Shown here piece by piece: positions 17,701 to 26,600 of a DNA stretch of 33,828 nucleotides. Source of the DNA: Armatimonadota bacterium (GTDB taxonomy: Bacteria; Armatimonadota; Hebobacteria; GCA-020354555; CP070648). Location: the NCBI GenBank assembly GCA_035527535.1, contig DATLAK010000033.1, positions 1 through 33,828 of the forward strand, read 5' to 3'. The translations under genes were made by a program, and so were the position numbers. Below the pieces are notes generated by a model. It saw only the letters and a program-made list of their open reading frames with translations, was not told the DNA's origin and made no database searches. Every line of letters begins with the position of its first letter. Positions within the stretch are counted from its first letter, which is position 1.

Positions 17701-17754
17701 TTCGGCATCACCAGGGGAGCGCACGTGGCGATCATGGAGGAGGCCAGGGGGTAG
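14731..17754 (+). CDS. GH106-like glycoside hydrolase (alpha-L-rhamnosidase family-like)
   Basis: A 1007-residue protein. The N-terminal signature APFWSWNDDLEPEELRRQ, GLGGFFMHARVGL and YDEDKWPSG is typical of the GH106-like family, whose characterised members are alpha-L-rhamnosidases. A TIM-barrel-like region covers roughly the first 400 residues. A Rossmann-like or accessory region follows, and a beta-sandwich at about 860-960 (FFRGSIAYRQDL...ATVWVNGKQAGHLPWRP) looks like a GH2-type sugar-binding domain. No signal peptide is visible, so it is probably intracellular unless exported otherwise. ATG 14731 is chosen because GGAGGAAGAAG lies 6 bases upstream; an ATG 45 bases earlier is in frame but lacks such a site. 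Substrate is inferred from family only. Confidence 0.78.
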   Translation: MRLEEKFRRAGRDGKRYRGAPFWSWNDDLEPEELRRQVREMKEQGLGGFFMHARVGLITPYLSERWMECIEAAVDEARQLGLEAWLYDEDKWPSGTVGTVIPDLGPEWQQKTVELAEVYADQFEPQPAPVATFIGRRRGNTVSDVTYLPDHRLPSTVGDRTVFHFYVQTHGRADLLKPAVVKKFMELTHEAYRRRVGAEFGKTIPGIFTDEPSFRHVPWTEGLPLFFRERNGYDLVENLLSVFYAAGDFHQVRYDFWSTVTDLYVENFTRRLHDWCARHRLALTGHFLHEETLLSQLRRMGAAMQHYEYLHMPGIDHLGRRIGDPLLCKQVSSVAHQFGGRRVLSETFGAVGWNLSFEDQKWIGDWQYAQGVDRLCQHLELYSMKGERKRDYPPSLYYQQPWWPHNRVVADYFARLGAALTSGKHRCDVLVLHPIGSAWAVHDPNDERPVMELSGQFSRLSTFLLQIHRDYDYGDESIIERHGGVEGDSLRVGSARYRVVIVPPSVSLRTRVLDLLLRFAQAGGRIICVEPLPALEQGVASGRPAEQLRRVATIIQLDRDELRLALEGMVEPEIVVLEHDSAVERALHALGRHEEDAHTIFYQQREVGERQLFFLANTDNHREVHAEVRLRGRGLLEEWDLRTGRVTPLPAHYAGSYTGVRVTFAPAGSRLLALNRAHEPLEGSAPVLRQVRRVAFEDQWQVQPREHNALTLDYCAYRLGEGKWQPQVPTIWLHQVVRELTQPTALGLRFTFPMESDPAQARDCFLVVEQPERYTITVNGHAPPPEHGWWTDISWRKLDLAGLLRQGVNVVEMIASAGPELEVESIYVVGDFGVVRSGARWEGGAPMFALVAAPTEVHTGDLGPQGYRFFRGSIAYRQDLRVPLQAGQRAFLRLEGLEAALATVWVNGKQAGHLPWRPHEVEVTALLHRRRINSFEIELHGTCRNLLGPHHNAAGDPVGVSPDLFLGGAQWREDPRSPDRIWRDHYSFVPFGITRGAHVAIMEEARG

Positions 17755-17807
17755 AGGGAGTGCGGCTGGTTGGCGCCTCCCGGTGTGGGTCATGACGCGA
17801 CAGACGG

Positions 17808-19844
17808 ATGGCAGCACGTGAGAGCACAGTGACGGCAGCGCGGAAGAAGAAAGAGGAAGCCCGCGCCGCCGCGGAACCGGAACCAACGCGGACGCGCGAC
17901 CGGGGGCCGTGGGTGGCCGCGCTGGTCACGGGGGCGGTGGCGATGGGGGTGTATGTCGCCGCCCTGGCGCCGACCTTCGTGCGCGGCGATAGCGCCGAGC
18001 TGATGGTGGCGGTGCATGTGCTGGGCGTGCCGCACCCGACGGGGTATCCCTTGTTTCTGCTGCTGGGCAAGGCGTTCGAGGTGCTGCTGCCCATCGGCAC
18101 CGTCGCCTACCGCTTGAATCTGGTTTCCGCGCTCTACGGCGCGGCGACGGCAGGCGGGTTGGCGTGGGTGGCGGCGAGGGTGAGCGGGCGCGCGTGGTGC
18201 GGGATGGCAGCCGGCCTGATGGCGGCGCTGAGTCAGGGTTTGTGGTCGCAGTCGGTCGCGTTCGAGGTCTACTCGCTGCACGCCCTGACGGTGGCGCTGA
18301 TGCTGGCGGCGGTCGTTCGCTGGGAGGACACGCGCTCGCGGCAGTCGGCCTACCTGGTGGCGCTGATGGCGGGGCTGGGGCTGGCGCACCATCGCACCTC
18401 GCTCTTCTTCAGCTTGCCCGCGTGGGCGCTGTGCCTGTGGGGGACGCGCGGGCGCGACTGGAAGCTGGCGCTCAAGATGGCGGGGATCACGGCGGCGCCG
18501 AACCTGCTCTACCTGCTGCTGATTCCGCTCGCGAATCGTCACCCGGTGATGAACTGGGGCGCCATCCACCTGGGATGGCGCTACTGGTGGTGGCACGTCA
18601 CCGGCAGGCAGTTTGCACAGTGGGCGTTCGCGCGCTCGGCCGCGGAGGCGCTGACGACGGCGACCGAGCACTGGGCGCCGCTCATCGCGCAGCACACGCT
18701 GGTGGTGCCGGCGTTGGCGGTGGTGGGATTGGCGGCGACGCGCAGGACCGTGCTGCGGGTGGCGACGCTGAGTGGATTCATCTTCTCGGCGATCTACGCC
18801 TACTCCAACATGGTGCCGGACCGCCTGGTATTCGCGATGCCGACCGAGCTCGTGCTGGTGTTATGGGCCGCGATCGGGCTGGGGGTGGTGACGGCCTGGT
18901 TGGGTCGCCGGCGGTCGGGGGCGGGTGGGCGGTGGCCGGAACTGGTGATGGCGGTGGCGGCGGTGGCGCTGGTGGCGCACCTGCTGCTGGTGAACTGGCG
19001 GGCGATGGACAAGCGCGGCGACTGGAGAATGTATAACGAGAGCCTCAACGCGCTGCAAACCCTACCCCCGGACGTGACCCTGCTGGTAGATGCGGATTTC
19101 ACGCTGCACGGTTCCTATCCCTACTTGCAGCACATCGAGGGCTACCGGCGCGACGTCACGGTGGTTCCGGTGGACCTGGTGCGGGAGCACTTCGGATGGG
19201 CGAACATCGAAGACCCCGTGGTGAAGAGAGCCGCCGTGCACGCCTACGAGATCTCGCCGCCATGGCCGGCCAACCCCAACCTCAGGGCCCCGTGGGTGTA
19301 CCCGCCGTACCTGACACGGGCGCTGATGGCGACCAAGGGGAAGCGCCGGCTGTTTGCGCAGTTTGACAACACGGTGCGCACATCGGAGTACGTCTGGAAG
19401 GACTACGGGGTGTTCATGGAGGTGCTGGAGAGCTGGCCCGAGATGGAGCAGCCGGCGACGGGCGCGCTGCCGCAGACGGGGACGGTGAACTGCGTGGAGG
19501 TCGAGGTGGCGCCGAGGTCGCTGCGGCCGGGCGAGGTCTTCCACATGAAGTTTCGCTGGCAGGTGCGGGAGCGGCTCGAGCGGCTGGTGCCGGTACTGCT
19601 GCATTTCCCCCGGGTGGTACCCGCAACCGGCGAGCTGGAGGAGGGGTTTGGGGTCCAGTTTCCGCTGGCGTACGGCAAGGTGCCGCTGGATGCCAACCGG
19701 CCGCACCACGTATATGTGCAAGCGATATCGTGGACGGTGCCGAAGAACGCGCGCCCTGGCAAGTACGCGATGGCGCTGATGGGGCCGTCGGACCAGGAAG
19801 GGGAAGTCCGGATGCTGCCGGTGACGCTGGAGGTCGAGCGCTAG
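17808..19844 (+). CDS. DUF2723/GT117-like polytopic membrane glycosyltransferase
   Basis: A 678-residue integral membrane protein. After a charged cytoplasmic N-terminus (about 40 residues) come about ten hydrophobic segments. The first periplasmic loop holds APTFVRGDSAEL, then GVPHPTGYPLF, the diagnostic segments of the DUF2723 family (related to TMEM260 and protein O-mannosyltransferases, GT-C fold). The acidic D-S-x-E in the first loop is the expected catalytic position. The C-terminal ~220 residues are soluble and beta-rich. Family members transfer sugars from lipid-linked donors onto proteins or glycans; donor and acceptor are unknown. The start may be ATG 17808, GTG 17819 or GTG 17829; none has a strong ribosome site. 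Confidence 0.8.
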   Translation: MAARESTVTAARKKKEEARAAAEPEPTRTRDRGPWVAALVTGAVAMGVYVAALAPTFVRGDSAELMVAVHVLGVPHPTGYPLFLLLGKAFEVLLPIGTVAYRLNLVSALYGAATAGGLAWVAARVSGRAWCGMAAGLMAALSQGLWSQSVAFEVYSLHALTVALMLAAVVRWEDTRSRQSAYLVALMAGLGLAHHRTSLFFSLPAWALCLWGTRGRDWKLALKMAGITAAPNLLYLLLIPLANRHPVMNWGAIHLGWRYWWWHVTGRQFAQWAFARSAAEALTTATEHWAPLIAQHTLVVPALAVVGLAATRRTVLRVATLSGFIFSAIYAYSNMVPDRLVFAMPTELVLVLWAAIGLGVVTAWLGRRRSGAGGRWPELVMAVAAVALVAHLLLVNWRAMDKRGDWRMYNESLNALQTLPPDVTLLVDADFTLHGSYPYLQHIEGYRRDVTVVPVDLVREHFGWANIEDPVVKRAAVHAYEISPPWPANPNLRAPWVYPPYLTRALMATKGKRRLFAQFDNTVRTSEYVWKDYGVFMEVLESWPEMEQPATGALPQTGTVNCVEVEVAPRSLRPGEVFHMKFRWQVRERLERLVPVLLHFPRVVPATGELEEGFGVQFPLAYGKVPLDANRPHHVYVQAISWTVPKNARPGKYAMALMGPSDQEGEVRMLPVTLEVER

Positions 19845-19891
19845 TGCCCAGTCAACGTATTCCTGCAACAAGATTCAAGTGTGGCCATCTG

Positions 19892-19914
19892 AGGCCAGGC
19901 GGGACGCCTGGCCT
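19892..19914. repeat. Hairpin with AGGCGGGACGCCT core
   Basis: Arms AGGCCAGGCG and CGCCTGGCCT pair perfectly around GGA. It lies between the convergent GT117-like and NAGPA genes and may end transcription from either side, although no T-run follows. Related cores occur at 28816-28842 and 32238-32256. Confidence 0.7.
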
Positions 19915-19938
19915 ACCGGTATCACCGCTCTCGCGGTA

Positions 19939-19960
19939 GGACAGCCGTCCGCGGCTGTCC
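19939..19960. repeat. Hairpin with ACAGCCG...CGGCTGT core
   Basis: Arms GGACAGCCG and CGGCTGTCC pair perfectly around TCCG, 24 bases after the preceding hairpin. The core resembles the hairpins at 4284, 29133 and 33637. Confidence 0.7.
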
Positions 19961-20004
19961 TGGAGGCTGCGGCGTCTTTGATTCACAACCATGTTAACTG
20001 AGCG

Positions 20005-20799
20005 CTAGCCGCTGCGCGGGTGGGGCGCTTGGGCCACCACCGACGGGCGGCCATTGGCGTAAACCGCGATGACATGGGTGAGGCGGCGGCCGGGGCGCAC
20101 GATGGTGTGGCCGCGGTAGTGCAGGGCGGCGGAGGTGCCGCCGTCGAGAGCGAAGGCGTGGCGAGCGCCCAGCGCCTTCATGATGGCCGCCATCCGCGTC
20201 AAGGTTACAGGCCGCGCGACCGCCACCAGCAGCAGCTTATGGTTGGGCCTGATGCCGAGGGCGGTGCGGCGAGCAGGGCGGTAGTGCCCCCGGTCGTGGA
20301 AGCCCTCTGCCGCAGGATCCACCGCGTACCTGCCGTCCTTGACCAGCGTCGGCCCCGCGAACAGGGCGGCGGAATACCCGCTCCAGTCCATGGCCTGATT
20401 GGCCCGGGTGGGCAGCAGCACCGCTTCGTTGCCGCGGGTGATGGCGAGGGTGGTGCCGGTGGCGACCGGGGACAGCAGCCGCCCGTCGAGCACGAGGTTG
20501 CCAATGGGCAGCAGGCACTCGACGCCGAAGAAGGTGCCGGTGATCGCGGCGTCGGGCCGCGAGCGACGCATGATCGAGGCGAAGGGCTCGGCGCTGCCGA
20601 TGCCGTCGCGCGCGACCACCAGGGTCACGGCGACGTCGGGGTCGTTGAGGTTGACGGTGACGACGTGGACATCGGTGGCGGCTACCCGGCGGTATTCGTA
20701 GCCCACCGAAGAGGGGTCGGCAATCGCGGCAGCACCCGCGGTAATCAGCGCGACGCATATGGCGGCGAAGAGGCCGCTTCTCGCAAGCATCTGCTTCAC
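20005..20799 (-). CDS. Secreted phosphodiester glycosidase (NAGPA domain) protein
   Basis: A 264-residue protein of the NAGPA/DUF2233 family, whose known member removes N-acetylglucosamine from a phosphodiester; bacterial relatives act on cell-wall or exopolysaccharide phosphodiesters. A signal peptide is visible: basic MKQMLARSG, then a hydrophobic stretch, with likely cleavage after AAAIA (about 27). Domain hallmarks are ITGTFFG, the RTALGIRPNHKLLLVAV segment, MAAIMKALGARHAFALDGG and SAALHYRG. It begins with GTG 20799 (GGGGTGA upstream); ATG 20790 is an in-frame alternative. It is transcribed toward the GT117-like gene. Substrate unknown. Confidence 0.82.
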   Translation of the reverse strand: MKQMLARSGLFAAICVALITAGAAAIADPSSVGYEYRRVAATDVHVVTVNLNDPDVAVTLVVARDGIGSAEPFASIMRRSRPDAAITGTFFGVECLLPIGNLVLDGRLLSPVATGTTLAITRGNEAVLLPTRANQAMDWSGYSAALFAGPTLVKDGRYAVDPAAEGFHDRGHYRPARRTALGIRPNHKLLLVAVARPVTLTRMAAIMKALGARHAFALDGGTSAALHYRGHTIVRPGRRLTHVIAVYANGRPSVVAQAPHPRSG

Positions 20800-21037
20800 G
20801 CCCGGTCACCCCGCACGGCCACTGAGCGCCGGTGGGCACGCCTCCACCTATGGTTATACCCGATGTCGGCCGGAAGCCATGGTACCTGGTTGGCTACTCG
20901 GCCCCAGGCGAGGCGCGTTGGGGTGGAACCAGGTGCGTTTCCAGCGATACGTGGAGCAATGCCGCCTCGGACGACCGTGTTTCGCCATCAATCTGAGACC
21001 CACCGGGGTTCCAGATACACCCCCGCTTGCTAGCTTG

Positions 21038-21052
21038 TGGCACAGGAATTGC
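21038..21052 (+). promoter_or_regulatory. Candidate sigma-54 promoter
   Basis: TGGCAC, five bases, TTGC gives the GG-N10-GC spacing of -24/-12 promoters. It lies on the coding strand, upstream of the solute-binding-like gene (start 21254), with a MITE-like element inserted between them. Whether the genome has rpoN is unknown. From 20800 to 21037 I see nothing else recognisable. Confidence 0.4.
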
Positions 21053-21066
21053 GATGCAATGAGCGA

Positions 21067-21198
21067 GGGTGTGACCTCGAAAAGCGGGATTGAGGCGTGA
21101 CGCCTGGTGGCAGCTCTATTCGAGGGGCTGCTTCACCCCGACGGGTCGGGGTGCCACTCCAGCGCGCCCCGGCATCCCCACCGATGAAGGTCACACCC
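21067..21198. mobile_element. MITE-like element, copy 1 (132 bp, 8-bp target duplication)
   Basis: Begins GGGTGTGACC and ends GGTCACACCC, a 10-bp perfect terminal inverted repeat. It is flanked by ATGAGCGA (21059-21066) and GTGAGCGA (21199-21206), an 8-bp duplication with one mismatch. The left end, GGGTGTGACCTCGAAAAG, matches copy 2 (27639) at 17 of 18 bases; the interiors differ but both contain a central GC-rich hairpin. No transposase is encoded. Confidence 0.75.
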
Positions 21199-21253
21199 GT
21201 GAGCGAGTCCGGCGCACAACCGGCGCTGGGACGGTCCTTCACCGGAGCAACGC

Positions 21254-22447
21254 ATGACCAGAAGCGTGTCATTCCATCACTTCGTCGGCGGCGACCGCGC
21301 CAGCGCGATGGAGCACTTGGTGGGCGTGTTCAACGCCAGTCAATCCCAGGTCGTGGTGCGGGCGAAGGAGCTGCGAGACGGCATCAGGGATGACGCCACC
21401 GAGAGGCTGGGCCTCTTGCCGCCGTACCTGGGTAACAGCCTGCCGGAGGTAGTGATGGTCTATGCCGAGTTCATCGCCACGCTCGCGGACCAGGAGCGCA
21501 TCCGGCCGCTGGATGATTTGATCGCCGGTGCGGAGGGCATAGAGGTCTCGGACTTCGTGGACGGGGTGATGGACACGGTGCGCTACCGCGGCCACATCTG
21601 GGGGCTGCCGATCGAGGGGGATCCGCACGCTCTGTACTGCAATCGCTCGCTGCTGGAACGGGCGGGGGTGAGCGCGGCGCCCGCGACCTGGGGGGAGGTC
21701 ATGGCGGCGTCGGTCATGCTCGCCGCCGACACCGACGGGGACGGACGGACCGACCGCTTCGGCTGCAGCCACCATGCGTCTGACGTGCCCCTGCTGATGT
21801 GGCAGTTCGGGGCCGATCTCGTGAACGAGGAGCGGACGCGGATCGCCTTCGACAGCGAGGAGGGGACGCAGGCGCTGAAGTGCCATGCCGACGTGGGGGC
21901 GTGCTGCCCGGCGCACGCGGAGTTCGAGCGCGGCGACGTCGGCCTCAAGCTGGGGATGCTCGACTACTACCTGTCGGGGCGATGCGAGCATCTCGACTAC
22001 GAGATCGCGCCGCTGCCGCGGGGGCGGCGGGCGGCCAACGGTTTCGGCGGAGCGGACAGCACGCTGTGCCTGGCGCTCGCCTGCCGCGAGCGGGAATGCG
22101 AGCGAGCGGGGTGGCGCTTCCTGCGCTGGTTCACGACCCAGGAAGGGCTTATGGAGTGGGTGCGGGCGACCGGCCACCTGCCCCTGGTGGGGCCGGTGCT
22201 GGCGAGCGACGAGTACCAGGAGTTCGTCGCGCGGCGGCCCCGGCTGCATACCTTCATCAAGCAGCTCCCCGCGTGCCGTGCGCGCCCGTGCATGCCCGAG
22301 TACCCGATGATCAAGTGGGCGATTCACGCGGCCGCGCATGAAGCCCGGCAGGACGGGCGCGGCTGCACCCTGGATGAGGCGCGAGAGACCCTGCGGCGCT
22401 ACGCCGTCGAGGCGCAGGAGGCGCTCGACCGCCGGGTGAAGGTGTAG
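21254..22447 (+). CDS. Extracellular solute-binding (family 1) -like protein lacking a signal peptide
   Basis: A 397-residue protein with the fold signature of ABC sugar-binding proteins: an N-terminal beta-strand then helix (VSFHHFVGGDRASAMEHLVGVFN), LPPYLGNSLPEVVMVYAEF, YRGHIWGLPIEGDPHALYCNRSLLERAGV, TWGEV and a C-terminal WRFLRWFTTQEGLMEW...ATGHLPL. It starts directly at the mature domain. The start is fixed within 17 codons by an in-frame stop at 21200, and no hydrophobic leader or lipobox cysteine fits in between. GGAG lies 6 bases before ATG 21254. No permease or ATPase genes adjoin. It could be a cytoplasmic sensor derived from a binding protein or a gene that lost its leader. Cysteine content (for example CCPAH) is high for an exported protein. 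Confidence 0.72.
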   Translation: MTRSVSFHHFVGGDRASAMEHLVGVFNASQSQVVVRAKELRDGIRDDATERLGLLPPYLGNSLPEVVMVYAEFIATLADQERIRPLDDLIAGAEGIEVSDFVDGVMDTVRYRGHIWGLPIEGDPHALYCNRSLLERAGVSAAPATWGEVMAASVMLAADTDGDGRTDRFGCSHHASDVPLLMWQFGADLVNEERTRIAFDSEEGTQALKCHADVGACCPAHAEFERGDVGLKLGMLDYYLSGRCEHLDYEIAPLPRGRRAANGFGGADSTLCLALACRERECERAGWRFLRWFTTQEGLMEWVRATGHLPLVGPVLASDEYQEFVARRPRLHTFIKQLPACRARPCMPEYPMIKWAIHAAAHEARQDGRGCTLDEARETLRRYAVEAQEALDRRVKV

Positions 22448-22583
22448 GGCGGTCGAGCCCGGTGCCGCGGCCTCCGCATCCCCGGCGGGCGCAGGCGGCG
22501 GCGTGCTGTCGGCCGGGGACGACAGGATCGCCGCGGACGCGCCCCAAGTAACGAACCCACCACGCTGACGCCGGAGACCGCCC

Positions 22584-23579
22584 ATGAAGATCGCCTTTTT
22601 CGAGGTGCAGGACTGGGAGCGCGAGCTCATCGCGCAATCGCCGCTGGCGGACGCGACGGAGCTGTACGAGGAATGCCTCGGTGACCGATCACCACCGCCG
22701 CCGGCGAACTACGACGCCGTTTCGGTGTTCGTGTACTGCGGGATCAATCGCCAAGTCATGGAGAGCATGGCCAGCCTCAAGCTCATCGCCACGCGCTCGA
22801 CCGGCACCGACCACATAGACCTGGCGGCGGCGCGGGAGCGGGGAATCACGGTCTGCAACGTTCCCGAGTACGGCGCGAATACGGTGGCGGAGCACACCTT
22901 CGGCCTGATCCTGGGGCTGTCGCGCAGGATCTTCCTGGCGCACGACCGGGTGAGCGGGGGCGACTTTCGGCTGGCGGGACTGCGGGGGTTTGAGCTCAAG
23001 GACAAGACGCTGGGGGTGGTGGGCGCGGGGGCCATCGGCCTGCACGTGATACGTATTGCGCGAGCGTTGAGCATGGAGGTGCTGGCCTACGATGTCAAGG
23101 AGAGCGCGCTGCTGGCGGAGATCCTGGGGTTTCGCTACGCGCCGCTGGCGGAAGTGTTCGCGCAGTCGGAGGTGATCTCGCTGCACGCGCCGCTGGCGCC
23201 GGCGACCCGGCATCTCATCAACCGCAAGTCGCTGGCGACGATGAAGCGGGGGGTGCTGATAGTCAACACCGCGCGCGGGGAGCTGATTGACACGCAGGCG
23301 CTGGTGGCGGCATTGGACTCAGGGCAGGTCGGGGGCGCGGGGCTGGATGTGTTCGAGGGCGAGCAGGCGGTCAAGGAGGAGAGCGTCCTGCTGCGCGGGG
23401 AGCGCAAGCCGCCGCGGGAGCTGCGGCCGCTGCGGAGCCTGCTGGAGCGCGACAACGTGATCATCACCCCGCACATGGCGTTCTACAGCGAGGAGGCGCT
23501 GCGGCGCATCCTGGATACGACCATCGAGAACCTGGTCGCCTTCGAGCGCGGGCAGCCGCAGAACGTGGTGGGGGGGTAA
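22584..23579 (+). CDS. D-isomer-specific 2-hydroxyacid dehydrogenase
   Basis: A 331-residue NAD-dependent enzyme that interconverts 2-oxoacids and D-2-hydroxyacids, most like the D-lactate dehydrogenase branch. The Rossmann signature GVVGAGAIGLHVIRIA is followed by an acidic residue at the end of the next strand (YDVKE), favouring NAD. Catalytic residues are the Arg in NTARGELID, the Glu in DVFEGEQ and the His in ITPHMAFYS. ATRSTGTDHIDLAAARERGI and NVPEYGANTVAEH are family-typical. It starts at ATG 22584. A fragment matching its last 23 codons lies beyond the next gene at 26799-26870. Confidence 0.9.
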   Translation: MKIAFFEVQDWERELIAQSPLADATELYEECLGDRSPPPPANYDAVSVFVYCGINRQVMESMASLKLIATRSTGTDHIDLAAARERGITVCNVPEYGANTVAEHTFGLILGLSRRIFLAHDRVSGGDFRLAGLRGFELKDKTLGVVGAGAIGLHVIRIARALSMEVLAYDVKESALLAEILGFRYAPLAEVFAQSEVISLHAPLAPATRHLINRKSLATMKRGVLIVNTARGELIDTQALVAALDSGQVGGAGLDVFEGEQAVKEESVLLRGERKPPRELRPLRSLLERDNVIITPHMAFYSEEALRRILDTTIENLVAFERGQPQNVVGG

Positions 23580-23588
23580 ACAAGAGGT

Positions 23589-23672
23589 AACCGCCGATTG
23601 ACGCCGACACACGCCGATAGAACTGAAGCACTGGACAAGTTCCTTCCTATCGGTGTCCGTCGGCGTTGTCGG
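23589..23672. repeat. Periodic CGCCGAC repeat with a long imperfect inverted repeat
   Basis: Left arm GACGCCGACACACGCCGATAG (two halves, about 23601-23621) faces a right arm CTATCGGTGTCC then GTCGGCGTTG (about 23649-23670) across roughly 27 bases. It lies between the dehydrogenase and the GNAT-GH116 gene and could form a stem. The left arm is the CCGATTGACGCCGA-type repeat also seen after the dehydrogenase remnant at 26876. Confidence 0.5.
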
Positions 23673-23699
23673 GGGTTCAATCCTTGACGGAAGACGATT

Positions 23700-26600
23700 G
23701 TGGTGATAGTGATACGCGAGGCTTGCTTGGCGGACACGGGTGGGATCGCGCGGGTACATGTGGATGCGTGGCGGAGCACGTACCGGGGGATGGTTCCCGA
23801 TGAGCACCTGGCTGGTTTGTCGTACGAGAAAGCGGAGAAGGCGGCAGAGCGGAACTTCACCGAGGCCGAGACCGGATACTTCGCTTTCGTTGCGGAGACG
23901 GAAGAAGGCGAGATCGTCGGCTTCGCGAGCGGCGCGCAAGCGGCCGCGGATGACGCGCCGTTTGCGGGGGCGTTGCCGGCCATTTATATCCTGGAGGAGT
24001 ACCAACGGCGGGGGATAGGACGCCGACTCGTGCAGGCGGTTGCGCAGCGGCTGGTGGAAATGGGCATGTGCTCGATGGTGGTGGGGGTGTTGAGAGAAAA
24101 TGCGTCGCGCAGCTTCTATGAGCATCTGGGCGGTAGATTCACGGGTAGCAGGACCATTGTCATCGGCGGGCGGGAGTGCGAAGAGGTCTGTTATGGCTGG
24201 GATAATGTGATGGCGCTGGCGGCGCAGCGCCAGGCGGAATGGGACGCACACCGGCGGGAGCTCGCGTCGGAGCGGCACCTTTTCGGGCGCGGCGAAACGC
24301 GCGTCTACCGCGGCGACAACCTGACTGCCATCAGCTTTCCCGTGGGCGGCATCGGCACCGGCTGCATCCAGATGGACGGCACGGCGCGGCCGGCGGTCTG
24401 GCAGATATTCAGCAATCACCGGCAGGCGGTGGTGCCCCACAGCTTTTTCGCCGTGCGGGTGAAACCGCGCGACGGCGAACCCCTGGTGCGCGCGCTGCAG
24501 ACGACGGCGGTGGGCCCCTTGGCGGGGATGAAAGGGCTGAGCTTTCGCGGCGAGTACCCGTTCGGATGGTTCGAGTTCGAGGACCCGGAATGCCCGATCG
24601 GGGTGACGATGGAGACGTTCAATCCGCTGCTCCCGCTGGAGGCGAGAGACTCGGCGATCCCCTGCGCGGTCTTCAACCTCGCGGCTGAGAACCGCGGTGC
24701 GGACGGCATCGCCGTGAGCTTCCTGGCGAGTCAGCAAAACGCCGTTGGGTTTACCGGAGCCGAGGAAATCAGGGAGCGTTCGCACCCGCATTACGGGGGT
24801 AACCGCAACCGGGTCCTGTGCGAGAACGGCGCGACCGTCGTGCACATGACGGCGGGAAGGGACTGCGCGGCGCCCGGCTGCGGAGACATGGCGCTGGCGA
24901 CGTTCGCTGAGGCCGCGACGGCGACCGCCGCCTGGGACCGCCTCGAAGCGCTGGCGGCCGATTTCGCCGTGGACGGCGCGGTCGCGGGCCCGCAGACCGC
25001 GGGGCCTTCGCCGGGCGGGGAGACGATAGACGCGGCGCTGGCGGTGGGCTTCAGCCTGCAGCCGGGGGAGAAGAAGACGGTCACGTTCGTCCTGACCTGG
25101 CACTTCCCCGGTGCCACCCACGGAGAGGGCGCGTGGGGCGGAGCGGGCAACATGTACGCCAACTGGTGGCCCAACGCGCTTGAGGTGGCGCGCGAGCTGG
25201 GCGCACGGCTGGAGGAGCTGACGAGGCGGACGCGGCTCTATCACGACGCGCTGTACTCCTCGAACCTGCCCCACTGGCTGCTGGACCGCATCAGCTCGCA
25301 GGTGGCGATCCTGCGCAGCCCGACGTGCTTCTGGACGGGAGGCGGCTACTTCGGCGGCTGGGAGGGGTGCGGGCAATCTCAGGGCTGCTGCGCAGGGAAC
25401 TGCTCCCACGTGTGGCACTACGCGCAGGCACCCGCGCGCCTGTTCCCGCAGATCGGCCGCGTCATGCGCGAGCAAGAGCTGCGCTTGCAGACGGCGGAGG
25501 GCGGGGTGCCGCACCGCCAGTGCCCGGAGTACGGGCCGGCGTGCGATGGGCAGTGCGGGGCGATTCTCGGCGCCTACCGGGAGCACCTGCTGAGCGCCGA
25601 TTCGGGATGGCTCGACCGGTGGTGGACGCGCATCCGGAGGGCGATGGACTACGCCATCGCGACGTGGGACGCGGACGAAGACGGGGTGCTTGCGGGGGCG
25701 CAGTGGAACACCCTGGACGAGGCGCTCGGGGGGAGCTCGTCGTGGCTGGGATCGCTGTACCTGGCGGCGCTGGCGGCGGCGGAGAAGATGGCTGGACTGC
25801 AGGGGGATGAGGCGGCGGCGCGTTATCGTCACCTGCGCGAGTCGGGGGCACGCGCGCAGGACGAGACCCTGTTCAACGGCGAGTACTACGTCCAGCTCCC
25901 TGATGCGGAGGCGGGCAAGGACTACCTGACGGGCTGCCACATAGACCAGGCGCTCGGCCAGTGGTGGGCGCATCAGCTCGACCTCGGCTGGCTCTACCCG
26001 CCCGACCACGTGCGCAGCGCCTTGTCGGCGCTGGTGAAGTACAATTTCCACGCGGACTTCCGCGGCATCGCGCAGTCGCCGCGCAAGTTCGTGGCGGACG
26101 AGGACGCGGGGATGCAGATGATCACCTGGCCCCGCGGGGGGCGTCCCGACGCCGAGCAAACGACGTTCTACGCCGACGAGGTGATGAGCGGGTTCGAGTA
26201 CGCGGCGGCGGCGACGATGGTGCAGGCGGGGCTGCTGGAAGAGGGTTTGATGGTGGTGCGAGCGGTACACGACCGCTATGACGGGCGGCGGCGGGAGGGG
26301 CTGACGCCGGGGGACACGGCGTCATGGGGCTACAGCGGCAACCCGTTCGGGGACGATGAGTGCGGCAAGTTCTACGCGCGGGCGCTGAGCGTGTGGTCGC
26401 TGCTGCTCGCATGCCAGGGGTTCGTCTACGACGGGCCGGCGGGGGTCATCGGCTTCAGGCCGGTGTGGAGGCCCGAAGATCACAGGTCGTTCTTCATCGC
26501 CGCGGAGGGCTGGGGGGTGTTCGCGCAGCGGCGCGGTGATCGCAGCCAGATCGAACGCATCGAGGTGCGCCACGGCCGGCTGCGGGTGAAGACGATGGTC

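Noticed and set aside
23319-26270. 983-residue antisense frame over the GNAT-GH116 gene
   Set aside because: It mirrors a well-supported coding frame, has Arg/His/Pro-rich composition and no recognisable motif.
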